64,000 nucleotides of DNA, from contig NC_051079.1 in the NCBI RefSeq assembly GCF_004664715.2, positions 57,005,660-57,069,659 on the forward strand, read 5' to 3'. This DNA is from Peromyscus leucopus. Its lineage: Eukaryota; Chordata; Mammalia; Rodentia; Cricetidae. Below, in pieces: positions 36,560 to 48,235 of this stretch (its first letter is position 1; every line of letters starts with the position of its first letter). The notes below the pieces were generated by a model. The model saw only the letters and a program-made list of their open reading frames with translations. It ran no database searches and was not told the origin of the DNA. Made by a program: the position numbers and the translations under genes.

Positions 36560-37010
36560 AGTTAAGTGTAAGTGGGCTGACACTCTGGACGTGGTTCTTT
36601 CTGCGTGGTTGTTGTTGAAGCTGAAAGCCCATGTCAGCTTCTCCCTTTCGCCCGTCTGCCTTCCTTCCATGACTCTCTGAGTCATGAAGGCCAAGACAGA
36701 GTCCCCCATTGTGATGAGAAATGCTGCAGTGTGGGCGAGCGCTCCTGCCCACTATTCAGTGCAAAGGCTTCTCTGTTAGATAAGCTGTCTGGTCTGGAAC
36801 ATGGCTCGGTATTGTTTACCAACCGCGGCATTCGCCACCTCAAGCAGATCTTTGCACAGACAAGAATTGTGCTCGGGCTAAATGGTTTATCTGACATTAA
36901 CGGGGCAGTGTCAGACTCGGGTCAAGGAAGTCACCCTCCGAGCAAGAGGTCACTGTGCAGCATGCAAAGAGACACAAAGAGAGAAAAAGACATTGAAACA
37001 AGTATGGCAT
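36560..37010. promoter_or_regulatory. CpG-enriched repeat-free block, candidate enhancer
   Basis: About ten CpG fall between 36,720 and 36,960, against a low-CpG surround, and no interspersed repeat is recognisable. A 141-codon plus frame (36,605-37,030) is open but shows no domain. The motif ACAAGAATTGT (36,860-36,870) is an inverted SOX-like pair (ACAA/TTGT), and TTGTTTAC near 36,815 fits a forkhead site. It lies about 2 kb beyond a Tcf4 exon. The enhancer role is inference from composition only. Confidence 0.3.
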
Positions 37011-39896
37011 GCCTCACATTTTTAGTTTAGAGAAGAATTAGGAGATATTTTTAAGGAACTGAGGGTGCTGGGACCTTGAACAACTTTTCACACCCCTCTC
37101 ATTTCTCACATCTTGACTGGCTCGTATATCCCATGGCCTGACTCTGGGAGCGAAGATCTTTGTGTTTGCCCGGGTCTGCTGAAATTATCTTTTAAGATGA
37201 GCCCATTTGGGTGTTATGCTTCTTTATTTTTATTATTTTAAATTAAAACAGGACATGATTTTCAAACATTAACGACTAGCAATTTGCAAACAGAGATGAA
37301 GTAAGGACCCCTTGCTGTCCAGCAGTTTAACTCTTAGGATACAATCATGTTGACTCCTGAATGTTCATTGTGATTAGCCTATATTCTAATGCCGTCACCC
37401 TTGTGGACACCAAAAGAAGCTCTCAGAATCTACTGAAAGCTTTGGGCAAGAGTCCCCTCTAGAATCTTTAACTGGTTTTCATTAAAAGTACAAAAGATTT
37501 CTGTATATTTCAAAGACTTCATTTGGCCATGTCACATTAGGGTAAAAGCTATATCATTGGAAATAAATCAGCCACTTTATTGGGGCAGATTCTCTATTGT
37601 CAAATCAATCAAGTCTGTGACTGAATTAGGCGTCTGCTACAGAAATAAGTGACACTAATTTTATGGGAAAGAGTTATTAACTGCAGATGACCTGATTTTT
37701 TTTTTCTTTTTGTAAACTGTTTTCTTATGAAGTTTTATTTTATTTCAAAGAAAGGAAAGATTACTGTATCCCTTTTCCTTTCCTGAGTACATTATTATGC
37801 TCTATTTTTTTTCTTATGGCAATATGCCATTTTAATGACATGATAAAGAATTTGACATGTCTGCTCATAAACTTCTTTATAACAAAGTCTTTTTTTTTTC
37901 CGATAAGCCTCAACTTTTAGAATTCATATGAATGGTCTTCTATAAATTATAATTTTCATAAAATAAAATTTCTGTGTGATACCAAAATGACACAGTATCA
38001 GTCTATTTTGTGTCCTTATCTTAAAATTGTGGCCAAATGGGATATAACTGATAAGAATAATAAAAGTGACCGTATTATTTTTCTTTTAGAAATGCATTCA
38101 TTAATCTGAAAGTGATGCCCTGTCTCATGATTGTGAAATTCCTCCTGTAGATACAGATGAGCGCGTGTTCGTGTATACATGAGTACACACATGCACTCAC
38201 ATGTGTCTGTTCTGTCATGAGGACTAATGGCCCTCCTTGGCTACAGGTTATCTTTAGGAGAGACCTTGTTTAGCTGTGGTTGTCATACATACAGTTTCAT
38301 TGGATGTTACTATGCAAACCTGGCAAAGGACATAGAACCAGCCAAAAAGCAAACTTCTGCTAAAAAATGACCATGAATGACTTTGTTTTTGTTTGGCTGT
38401 GGGACAGGATTGATAGACTATAGTACACAGGCCAATTAATAACTTTCTCTCACACTTGACGTTTGCTGTGGACTAACTTACTGTCTTCCTTGGGGACATA
38501 ACAGCCAACTTGCCTTAGATACGATCCAATGCCCTGATTTGTGTATAGAAGAGACAAACCATGCCTGGTTACTGTGATTTATTAATGATATTAATGTACT
38601 CTTTATCTGCTGGAAACTTGTTCACTGTATTTTTGAAGCTGCTAAATTAAACCTTCACAGGCCTTCAGTTGGGTAGCTTTTAGAACATGCTAACAGGACC
38701 GAGGGGCATAAGTTTGAGACCCATGTATTTAAAAATATTATCTGTATGGTCTAGAATTGTTTGAAAATCCTGGCATGTAGTGTACAAAAAGAATGTAGAT
38801 TTTTCAGAAGCAGTCTGTCTTTAAAAAATTTGTTTCTGTCTAGATTAACATAATAAATTTGGTTTTGCCAAGCATCAACTTCTTGCAAGTATTGGCTAAG
38901 TATTTTGTAATGGTGGATGGTATATTTTGCAACCTCACGTCTTTGCTCGAAGGACGGAGGGCAGCATCCATTTTCCTTCCATTGTTCCCGGAGTCTCAGT
39001 AGAAAACCACAGTGCGGGGGGGATCAGGGAGCCTGTTGCCCAGTGAGGGTATGCTCACGAACTGGGGAGGGGAGGCCGTGAAAAGTGATCCTGTCTAACA
39101 GCTGCCTGCAGCGTCCCGTCAGCTGCTGTGGCTTGCACATGTCCCAGCGTGAGCGCCTCCCTCTCCTAGCTGTGGTATTTGTGTCTAGTCCTTAGTCATC
39201 CTATACCAGGCCAGTGAATAACTCACCAGCAGAGTCACTGGGTTTAAACCAGCTCAGCGGAACATTTTACTGTGGGATTAGTTGGAGGATTCGGGAAGGA
39301 CTGAAAGAGGCTGCTGGCTTATAGGGTGACCTTTGAGTCTCATCTGGGTTAGCCGTTGGTATTTTGATTTGGTTACTGTGGTCATATTGTGACAGCTGCT
39401 GGCTCATTAGAATTCAGTTCCACTCTTCTGTTTGCCTAGCAGGAATATTTAGGTTTCTCTTACTTCAGAGTGTTCCTGGCTACCGTGAGTTTACCCCAGC
39501 ATAAAGGTGGAGCGCCGAGTTTTCCCACCCCGGTGGCAGAGGCAGGTGACAGAGACTTCTTGTAAAATGACACATCTGAGAAGATGCTAATGTGGTGTTT
39601 CTTTTCAGTGGAGCTGGCTTTTATGAGGAAAACTGTTTTTGCACATCATCTTGGGCAAAGGGAAGCGTGACCACAAAGAAACGCCATCTTTTCAAAGCAT
39701 GGCTAGTTTTACTAGCCCACGCAGGCAGATGGGGTTTTTACTAACCCACTAGGTCAGATGCAGAAATGTAAATATTAATAAAGAGCAAAAGTCAACTCTG
39801 GAAGGTTTTGTTCACTTTCAAAGTATTCTGAAACAATTAGATGAGCGGCCTGCTTTTATGTTTATTAATGTTGGATATTCCTTGTTGAATGCCTGT
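37011..39896. other. Unique A/T-rich intron
   Basis: No repeat family or exon recognised in about 2.9 kb. A CA/TG-rich patch lies at about 38,160-38,212. Confidence 0.5.
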
Positions 39897-40035
39897 TTTC
39901 CTTCCTCCCTCCCTTCCTTTCTTCCTTCCTTCCTTCCTTCCTTCCTTCCTTCCTTCCTTCCTTCCTTCCTTCCTTCCTTCCTTTCTTTCTTTCTTCTTCA
40001 TTATCATCATCATCATCATCATCATCATTATTATT
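39897..40035. repeat. Compound microsatellite: (TTCC)n, (TTTC)n, (ATC)n, (ATT)n
   Basis: Perfect CTTC/TTCC units run over about 39,921-39,982, then TTTC units, then ATC units to about 40,027 and ATT units. The minus strand is a long (GGAA)n polypurine tract. Confidence 0.97.
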
Positions 40036-40043
40036 ACTATTAC

Positions 40044-40127
40044 TATGTTGCTTGTTCTGGGATTGAAATCAGCACAATTGGCTAGCAAGTGCTCTACCAC
40101 AGAGATAAACTCCCAGGCCTTTTGTCC
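40044..40127 (-). repeat. ID SINE, antisense
   Basis: TTCTGGGATTGAAATCAGC, GGCTAGCAAGTGCTCTACCA and CAGAGATAAACTCCCAGGCC are the complement of an ID element. The microsatellite at 39,897-40,035 sits at its A-tail end. Confidence 0.85.
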
Positions 40128-40129
40128 AG

Positions 40130-40132
<3 letters not shown>

Positions 40133-40171
<39 letters not shown>
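40133..40171. repeat. (GT)n microsatellite
   Basis: About 19 perfect units. Confidence 0.97.
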
Positions 40172-40173
<2 letters not shown>

Positions 40174-40703
40174 AATGGCATTTTTCATCTTGAGTTGTCT
40201 AGTTGTCCTCTCTTATGTGGTGGGCTGATAATATGGCCCCTGCAATTATGGATTGGAGGAGTCTTTAATGGTGCTTTTATTTGATTTTACTTGCTTGACT
40301 TAAGGGTATTGATTCGTTTAATATGTTAAACCACCTTCCTGAAACACTGAGAAATGTGATGGTTTCAGTGTAAGCGTTAGTGATTTTGGCATCTCTGATG
40401 GCTGTAGGAAAGTGTGGGCTTAGAGATCCCAAGTCTGCTCCTCCTTTACTACACTGCCTGGAGTGCTCAGGACTTGCGTTTTCACCTCTTTTGGCTGAGG
40501 GAGGAAGAGCTCTTTGGGCGGTCTCTAAGGTTCTGGTCCTTTATTGTTTATGTTATTTGGTCTGTGCCCTGCATTTTTTCATTAGATATGTTTGTTTCAT
40601 TCTCCTTTCTAATCTCTTCATCCCCATCTTATAACCACCTTCGGGTAGCATTCACAGGCCTTGTATTTTCCAAATGTAATTTAAAAAAAAACTTTAAGAA
40701 ACT
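40172..40703. other. Unique intron
   Basis: Nothing recognised. Confidence 0.5.
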
Positions 40704-40890
40704 TTCTGGGCACACTCCTTTAATCCCACTACCATAGTGGTGCACGCCTTTCATTCCAGCACTTGAGAGGCATAGGCAGGTGGACCTCTGTGAGTCTGAG
40801 GCTAGCCTGGTCTACAATGTGAGTTCCAGGACAGCCAGGGCTGTTACACAGAGAAACTTAAGTCTTAAAAATCCAAAAACGAAAAAAAGA
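40704..40890 (+). repeat. B1 SINE, sense, with duplicated 5' head
   Basis: Two B1 beginnings lie in tandem (CTGGGCACACTCCTTTAATCC, then TAGTGGTGCACGCCTTTCATTCC). One body follows: GCCTGGTCTACAATGTGAG, TTCCAGGACAGCCAGGGC and an A-rich tail. Confidence 0.9.
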
Positions 40891-40916
40891 AAGAAATGAA
40901 CTTTAAATTTGCTTTT

Positions 40917-41085
40917 TTGTGTGCACATATGGGGATATGTGTGTATGTGTGTGGTATGTATGTACCACAGTGCATATGTGAGGGCCTGTGGGAGTTGGTT
41001 CTCTCCTTGCCGCATGGGTCCCTGACTTGAATGTGTCCGTCAGGCTTGGTGGCCGGTGTCTGTGCTTGCCAAGCCCTTCTCCCTG
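40917..41085 (-). repeat. B3/B4-class SINE, antisense
   Basis: GGGAGTTGGTTCTCTCCTTG, CGCATGGGTCCCTGAC and GTCAGGCTTGGTGGCC are the complement of the ...GGAGAGAACC...tRNA-head class. Confidence 0.8.
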
Positions 41086-41895
41086 CCCCAAATGTAAACT
41101 TTCAAGCCTGGCCTCAGCTAAATGGTTCTTCTGTATCTCCACTTCCTCCAGCTCGGTAATTAAGGGATGTCTAGAGTAAAATAATAACTCAGTCCGTCGA
41201 ATACCAGAGAAAGAGTGTTCTGCTGTAGGCCGGTACTCAGGGTAGCAATACAGGACCTTAACAAATGGCCTTAGATGGTCCAAGACAAAAATAACCCTGG
41301 AAACCACATCTATAAGGTTTAAACCAGCAGTGGCGTAAATGCCCATAAATTAGAATCTGCTCTAGATCCTACTAAACTGTAACAAAACCCTGTACCAGAA
41401 CCGGGCTGATGGAAATTCAATTTTTATTTTATAGTTGTGTCTCCTCTCCTCTATTGTAGGGAATATGCTCCTATTGTTAGGGTATGGTTCATCTTACCGT
41501 TTGGTGGATTTCGGTTTTCAGTAGCCACGCTACAGATTGTTTGATGTGTAAGAAGAAGTGGGTGAAATCAATAATATTTTGAAAAGCCATTGAGGAAGTT
41601 GATGGTTCCCAGCATTCAGATAACTCACTTCCTGCTGCCCAGTCAACAATCACCCCTGCTGCTCTTTTCCATGGTCTAGCTTCCTCTCTGTTCTGTGTCT
41701 CCTCTGTAGTGCAACGAGACTCATACTGTGCCTGTGAAAGACTTTCACAGTTCCAACAGGTTTACAAAAAAACCCGGCTTTATGAAAGTTAGAAGAACCG
41801 ATAACCAGAAAAATGTACCTTGAAAACTGTGGGCAGCAGAGATGTGTAGGTCCCCGAAGGACCATGGAGAATTCTTCTGTGCAAGGCTACTCACT
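41086..41895. other. Unique intron
   Basis: The minus frame at 40,903-41,346 (147 codons) runs partly through SINE and has no similarity. Confidence 0.5.
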
Positions 41896-41995
41896 CTAGC
41901 TGGGTGTGGTAACCCCTGCTCTGAGAAGCCCAAGTATCTGGAGCTTGGGTTTTAAACAGCCTCGGCCACATATCAGAAAGAGAGAAAAAAAGTTA
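41896..41995 (+). repeat. Very diverged B1-like SINE
   Basis: AGCTGGGTGTGGTAACCCC, then AACAGCCTCGGCCACATATC and an A/G-rich tail suggest an old B1/PB1. Confidence 0.45.
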
Positions 41996-42449
41996 TTTAT
42001 TCTGAAAGAAAAAAAAATCATTTAAGATTCACATGCAAATAATGCATTTGTGTCTGATAGGAATATTTGTGCTCGATGTACTGGAAAATTTGACTAATGG
42101 TGACTTAATTTTTTTTTTCCTTCCTAAGTTTGGTACTAGCTACTGCTAGAATGGGTTCGCAGGTCTGTGGTTTCATGGCTGGTGGCTCTGTGATTCTTCT
42201 GTCCTTATCGTTGTCTCAAAATGACTCAGCTTCTGGTGTCAAGATTGGGAAAGGAGGGTTTAGTAATGTCTGTCCTTTTCTCCCCAGAACCCTGATACTC
42301 TATCTGTCTCCAGTTTGAGGACTGGGATGGGTGATGGTTGTGTATGTAGTAACTCCGCAGACTCTCCAGTACAAACAGAGAAGAAAAGGGTGTAGAGAAT
42401 TTATAATAAACTGTTTGATTCGCAGTGTTCATTTTTAAGAGTCATCTTT
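41996..42449. other. Unique intron
   Basis: Nothing recognised. Confidence 0.5.
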
Positions 42450-42656
42450 TTTTAGATTGATTAAGTTTTATGTGTATGAATGTTTCTGCATGCGTGTGTC
42501 ATGCATGTGGCTGGCACTGGTTGAGGACAGACCACGGTCCTGGATTCCCCTGGAACTGGAGTTAGGATAGTTGTGAGCCACTATTTGGATGCTGTGGGTT
42601 GCTCTGCAAGAGCAACAAGTGCTCTTAACTTCTGGGCCAGCTCTCCTGTCCCCAGA
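42450..42656 (-). repeat. B3 SINE, antisense
   Basis: TTATGTGTATGAATGTTTCTGC, GGATTCCCCTGGAACTGGAG, GTTGTGAGCCACTATTTGG and GCAAGAGCAACAAGTGCTCT are the complement of B3, nearly full length. Confidence 0.9.
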
Positions 42657-43011
42657 GTGTACGTATTAAAAGAGAAAAGTATGTATTTTTTCATGCAGTC
42701 ATTTTGAAAACAGAGAGCAAAATTTCATGCAATAAAGTATAAAAGTGTGTCTCAACTCAGTTTTGGTCAACAAATGAGAACACAAGACAAATAGATGTGG
42801 AGTAGGTTAAAAGGTGTTGCAGTTAGGTTGGTGTTAGAGTTTGGGGCAGGCTGTCCACGTTTATCCACATCCATCCCTGAGCCTTCATTATGCTGACCCC
42901 TGAGCAAGCCGGGAGGCATCCAGTTACCACTTTGTGTGCCTGCACTGACCAAACCTTGTTTTCATGCCTCTGGCTTTTTGCCGCTCTAGCCTCTACAGAG
43001 TATTTTGTCAG

Positions 43012-43372
43012 TGTGGTCGTTTGACTGTAATCGACCCCCATCATCTCATAGGGAGTGGCCCTATTAGGAGGTGTGGCTTTGTTGAAGTGGGTGTGGCTTT
43101 GTTAGAGGAAGTGTGTCACTGTGGGGGCCGGCTTTGAGGTTTCCTGTGCTCAGGATACCGCCCAGTGTGTCAGTCGACTTCTGTTACCTGCAAGATGTTG
43201 GACTCTCAGCTCCAGTACCACATCTTCCTGCATGTTGCCACACTCCTCACCATCATAATAATGGACTGAACCCCTGAACTGTAAACGAGCCCCCTCAATT
43301 CAATGTTTTCCTTGATGGGAGTTGCCATGGCCATGGTGTCTCTTCACAGCAATAGAGACCCAAACTACGACA
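43012..43372 (+). mobile_element. ORR1-type MaLR solo LTR, exact 5-bp target duplication
   Basis: It starts TGTGGTCGTTTGA and ends CTACGACA. Internal GGAGGTGTGGCTTTGTTG, TGTGTCACTGTGGGGGC, AACTGTAAACGAGCCCC and ATGGTGTCTCTTCACAGCAA match the rodent ORR1 LTR. GTCAG flanks it on both sides (43,007-43,011; 43,373-43,377), the 5-bp duplication expected for ERVL/MaLR. There is no internal sequence. Confidence 0.92.
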
Positions 43373-43615
43373 GTCAGGTAGCCAGCCTATAGTTTCAGTC
43401 ACAGCCTCTACCCTCATCTTTTTGGTGCTCTCTTTGGTAGAGCCAAATGTCAATCTTAAATTGAACCACCTCTCGTTAGACCCATGCAGCAGAGGCTTGG
43501 TAGCCTGAATGTGCCACTGAAAGCGACAGGCAGAGAGACCTTCTTTCTCCTAGGTTAAAACAGTCTCCAGAGGATTAACTCCTAACAAGTTGTCATACCT
43601 ACCCTGTGTGGCAGC

Positions 43616-43635
43616 GGGGGGTGGGGGGGGGGGGG
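43616..43635. repeat. G-rich homopolymer (one T)
   Basis: GGGGGGT followed by G13. Length may be unreliable. Confidence 0.9.
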
Positions 43636-44060
43636 TGGTCCCCTCTTTTCACTTCATATGTACTTAATTTTACCCGCTGATTTTTAATGTGGAGGGTGGT
43701 GTGCAAAAAGGCATTTAATTCTGGACAACACACCAAGACTGAGACCAGGCTCCAACTTTTGGTCAGAAGTTTTCCAGTCCTGCTGAACAGTATTGTGGCA
43801 TGAACCAGGCCAGGGGAGAACACAGGCAGAGGGAAAGACTTTCTGTCAATAAAGATAAACAGGGTGGGGAACTAAATAGTGCTGTTTTTATTTAGCAGTG
43901 ACATTGTTCTTTACAGTCTTCATTCGAAAGATGGTGTCTGAAATTTGGCATATGATGCACCTCACAGACTTTACTAGTACACTACCTCTGTACGGACTCT
44001 GGGGTTGGGGATTAGACAGTACATTGCTTTAATAAACGCTGTGGAGTGGGTTGTATTCCG
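43636..44060. other. Unique intron
   Basis: Nothing recognised. Confidence 0.5.
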
Positions 44061-44180
44061 CTGTATGCCTGTGGAGGTCAGCGCACAGACAACTTCCAGG
44101 AGTTGGGTTTTTCCTTCTTCTGTGTGTGTTCCAGGAATGAAATTCAGGTGTCAGGCTTGCTGAGCCAACTTATTGGCCCC
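44061..44180 (-). repeat. B3/B4-class SINE, antisense
   Basis: GTATGCCTGTGGAGGTCAGC, CAACTTCCAGGAGTTGGG, TTCCAGGAATGAAATTCAGG and TGAGCCAACTTATTGGCCCC are the complement of the tRNA-derived SINE class. Confidence 0.8.
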
Positions 44181-46267
44181 TACACACTGAATTTCTTAAA
44201 GCTTTCATTACCCCTCAAGTCCAGGGCAGCTATTACTGCCGTGTCTATTAAAACGGTGTCCTTCCCTGGGTGCACTGTGGATGCCCCCTAAACATGTGAC
44301 TCTTGTCAGTGTTCTCAAGGTACTTCCTTGGGACTCAGAAAACTGCCATTTTAAGCACCGAATGACTCAAAGGATACCATGGCAGCTGCCCGTCTCTGGG
44401 ACTAGTACAGCGATGTAGAGGTACAGCCCGGGAGCCTGTTTTGGTCCTGGTTATGAATTGAAAATGTAGTGGCTTGGAGTCATGAATGATAACAGTTTAA
44501 AAATACTTTTGTTTTCTAATGCGGGCAGAGCAGAAGGCGGGAGCAGGTGGGCATGGGATAGTATGCTCCGTTCCCAAGACATCCACACCAAGGTGGGAGG
44601 CTTGCTTTCTTAGCCTGTCCACAAAATCCTTTATCCTGTGAAATAAGCACCTCATTGCGACAGCTTTGTAAAATTCAGATGTGCCCCTTTGTGAAATATT
44701 TGCCTCCAGCTGCTTTTCTTCCCATTTTAAAGGTTCTCAATTTCATCTTCGCACGTGACTGAGAGGCCCTCAGGTTCAGTCAAAGAGACTGGCCAATAAA
44801 TAGGTTTATTTGGCTGCAGCTGAGCAGTGGAGACATGACTAAGAACAAGACTTTTCATCCGTGGTACCTGGATAAATACTTCCCATGTGCTTGGGAATGC
44901 CCTGGAGACGTCTCTGCTCAATTTTTCTCTAGAGAGCCTTGGCAGGGAGTATGGCCCGTGTGGAGTTGTCCTGCCTTCCCTTTCACGGATAAGAGTTGCT
45001 AAGGCTAACACAACCATGTAGTATGTTTGAGCAGAGCTTATTCCCTGGATCTCATTTCCTTTCCTTGTGCAGAACATCAGACCTAGGAGGCAACCTAGCT
45101 CTTTATAAGATGGAACTCAGACACTTCCTGTCTTCTCAATGATTGCTTATTAATTGCTTCTGGATTTCTTGACATATGTTTATTAATGGGAAACATGATG
45201 AGGAGGCATTGTTGTCAATTGGTATAAAATACAGGTTTTAATTGTTAGAATATAACCTCAGAAACTTTTGCGTGGCTTGAACATAACACAAATACCCGAT
45301 ATGTGGGAGGCGGTGTATGGTGTATCCAGAAAGGACTGTGGTCTCTGGGATCTTGTTTACAACACCCCTTCATCATGCTTCCTTGGCTGCCTGACTTTGC
45401 TCAGGGCTCCTGACTGCGTATGGTGGAGTTTGTCATGTGAGTAGATGGCCTGTGTCTGGATGAAGTAAAATGGAAACCACCTGGTACTTATGCGCGGTTA
45501 ATGCAAATGATGATTGTACCTACTATGACTTTACATGAGCCGATTTCTGCTTCTCGGGCCCGGCCACTTGGAAACTGAGCATCATGTAGTGAAGTTTGGA
45601 AGAATGTGGAAGTGATACATTATGGGCCATATTAAGGCTGAGTAAAAGTAGAGAGGACATACTACCCGATGGCATTTGGTAGAGGAGAGGGAGATGAAGA
45701 ACGTGAAGAAGGAGAGAAACACATAAAAAGCTAATTTTTACTGTTCTTATCCCAGAATATGATCATCCAGCATTGTATTGTAAGCAGTGGCCAAAGTCTC
45801 AGAAACCCCTGAGTGCTAATTTCTGTGCCTTTTACTTACCTTGGCTACTTGGACCAGCTGTATTCTTAACAGTTCAGCTAGCCAATCCAAATGCTTCAGG
45901 TGCAAATGCACATACTTTATGTGTAATGGATTTTTCTTAATTGGGCAGTACTCACCACAGGGGGACCTCCAATAGTGGCCCTAGCTCCCTCAGAACTTCC
46001 AGAATGTTTGGACATGAGCCTAATATCCATATTTTTTTGAAACTTTTAACAACTAGTCTCTTAAGAGAATTAAATACACATTTTCTTTAGTTGTTAGTGT
46101 TTATTTCATTGTAGTGAGTTTTCCTATTTCTTATAATGACCTCACAAACGTGAACTGAAAATTAACATGCGATGATTACCAATATTTTTACTCTCATGGC
46201 AGACCACTTCAGTAGAGTGGGTGATCCCTGTGAGCTAGTTGTGGGGTAATTGGTCTCTGAGAGTTAG
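44181..46267. other. Unique intron
   Basis: About 2.1 kb with no repeat family or exon recognised. Confidence 0.5.
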
Positions 46268-46657
46268 TTGTTGGAACAAACTACCATGGAAAATAGTTCA
46301 GGAAGTGATTTTGTGACCTTGAAAGAGACTTTTTCTTTTCCCTCTTCAATTCCCCCTTTTTCTTATTATCATGAAGACCTACTAGGGATGAGGAGCATCC
46401 TCAGGGATGAAGACCTACTAGGGGTGGGGAGCATCCTCAGGGATGAAGACTTACTGGGGATGGGGAGCAGCCTAAGGGATGAAGACCTACTAGGGGTGGG
46501 GAGCATCCTCAGGGATGAATACCTACTAGGGGTGGGGAGCATCCTCAGGGATAAAGCAGTACTACATACTGATGGCTTTTCTATGAAAAATCCTCAGTCA
46601 CTTAAGAGAAAGTTGACAACCAAACCAAAGAAAATGGCCTACTCACACTCTTCTTAA
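46268..46657 (+). other. 129-codon open frame carrying a 12-residue repeat, coding status unknown
   Basis: The frame opens with ATG at 46,268 and stays open through five in-frame 36-bp repeats (EDLLGVGSILRD and variants), ending KMAYSHSS. No signal peptide, membrane segment or known domain is visible outside the repeat. Because 36 is a multiple of three, an open unit keeps the frame open automatically, so length alone is weak evidence. It lies in a Tcf4 intron on the sense strand with no recognised promoter or splice sites. The default is non-coding. Confidence 0.2.
46373..46552 (+). repeat. 36-bp minisatellite, exactly five copies
   Basis: Units start at 46,373, 46,409, 46,445, 46,481 and 46,517, each beginning GAAGACCTACTAGGG or a close variant and ending CTCAGGGAT. 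The third unit is the most diverged (TTACTGGGG; AGCAGCCTAAGGG). Confidence 0.97.
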
Positions 46658-47905
46658 GGTATCCAAATGGTTAATCAGATTTTGTGGCTGACGTTTCACG
46701 CATTTCATTTGGTTCTGAAGTAAAAAATTATGGCTTTTCTCTCAGCTGAGCTGATGGTAGTTTACTAGTGGAATTGAGTTCGCACCTGCTCTAGCATAAA
46801 AAGAATCCTCTTTGTGAGTTAACACATTCTTGGAGCAGGCCAGCGACGACTCTATGTCTCCACACTGTTGTTCCCTGTACATGCTTTCGGGAGCTGTGTA
46901 TAGAGACTGGCTCTCATTTGCTGACTGTCCACAGCTCCATGCGATTTCCCGGCTCCCCACCAGGTATGTGGTATAGAAATGCATTTGGTCTTGCAGTTGG
47001 CAGTGGGTCTGCATTAGCCCTGTCGAGTGTGCAGATGGGGAACTCTTTGCATTTGCTAAGCCATTTAGCTGTTCCAGACATGGTCTGTTAGTCAGGCAAC
47101 TTATGATAGCTTCTCCGAGAGCTCTAGTTAAGGAGCAGGATGTGTAAAGTGGTGTACACTTAGGTGGATAATTAATAATTAGTGTGGGCATCTAAGGTGG
47201 TAATAGAATATATAAATATCAGTTACCTCTTGAAGCAATATCAGCACAGATCACCTTTCTTTGCCCTAAGAGTTCCTCCCGCCAAAACAACAAAATGCTT
47301 CCTGTCTGCATAAAACATCTTCACGGCTGAAAGAGGACTAATTCCCTGACAGGTACTGTTTCCCATGGTCACTGTGATCAGGTAACACATCTCAGTGGTC
47401 AGATTTAAAGAGCTCACTTTAAATTGATAGCATTTTGTGTGGTGTCCTCACAGATGGCAAACATCTTGGGGAAAGATATTTTACTACATTCTAAAATGTA
47501 TAGGCCATTCATTCATCCAAGAAACTAGCTTTACCCCTCTGCATCTCCTCCCCCCAATAAACCCCCCCCCACCCAATCAACAATGGGGTTGTTGTTAATT
47601 TGGTAACTTCAGCACAAGTAGTTATTTAGAGACTGAGGCAGGGAGTATTTTCTAGTGGCTATGTTGGAAGGGGTAGAGATGATGAAATTGATTGCAAGTT
47701 CAGTTTTGGGCTTGGCTGTGTCATGAGCGGATTTTACACCTCATGGCTTAGCTGTCTTGATTTTCAGGCATACAGGAAATGCTCCCTGACAGCCGCGATG
47801 GAAAGGGCAAGTTATAGATTTGTGAAAGCTCAGGGGAGTAGCTTACTGCTTGAAAGATTGCACTAGCTGCTGTGTAAGTAGAAATTGATGGTATCGAGAT
47901 ATCTG
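46658..47905. other. Unique intron
   Basis: The minus frame at 46,742-47,191 (149 codons) has no recognisable similarity. A C-rich run lies near 47,564-47,574. Confidence 0.5.
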
Positions 47906-48069
47906 CAGTGGCCGGATGTGGTGGCATACTCCTTTCATCCCAGCAGTCAGGAAGTAAAGGCCTGTGAGTTCGAGGCCAGCCTGGTGTACGCACTTCACAG
48001 TGAGATCCTGTTTCAAAACAAGGCAAGACAAAACAAAACAAAATGTTCTTTAAAAAAAAAAAAAAAAAA
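47906..48069 (+). repeat. B1 SINE, sense, with A-tail
   Basis: GGCCGGATGTGGTGGCATAC, CCTTTCATCCCAGCAG, GTTCGAGGCCAGCCTGGTG and GTGAGATCCTGTTTC, then an A/C-rich tail ending in A18. Confidence 0.92.
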
Positions 48070-48164
48070 CCTCTCTAAAATGTTTGTATTTTTGGAAACC
48101 ATCTGTATAAACTCCATTTATACTGGCTGACTAAAATGATGAATGTCAACCTTCAGTTAATCTT

Positions 48165-48235
48165 TGGTTCATTCATCCATTTAACAGATACTTCCAAAGG
48201 CCTGTGAGAAAAACCTCATGCCTGGTTAGGTACTA
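48165..48235 (-). repeat. Possible MIR-like fragment, antisense
   Basis: TTCATTCATCCATTTAACAG and GCCTGGTTAGGTAC recall 'ttcattcattcaacaaatattt...tgccaggcac'. Short and weak. Confidence 0.35.

Noticed and set aside
36605..37030. 141-codon plus frame as a new gene or alternative exon
   Set aside because: No recognisable domain. It is kept only as a candidate regulatory block.
43012..43372. A complete endogenous retrovirus at the ORR1-type LTR
   Set aside because: A single LTR with its target duplication on both sides and no internal sequence is a solo LTR.
46742..47191. 149-codon minus-strand frame
   Set aside because: No similarity, no promoter, and antisense to the host gene.
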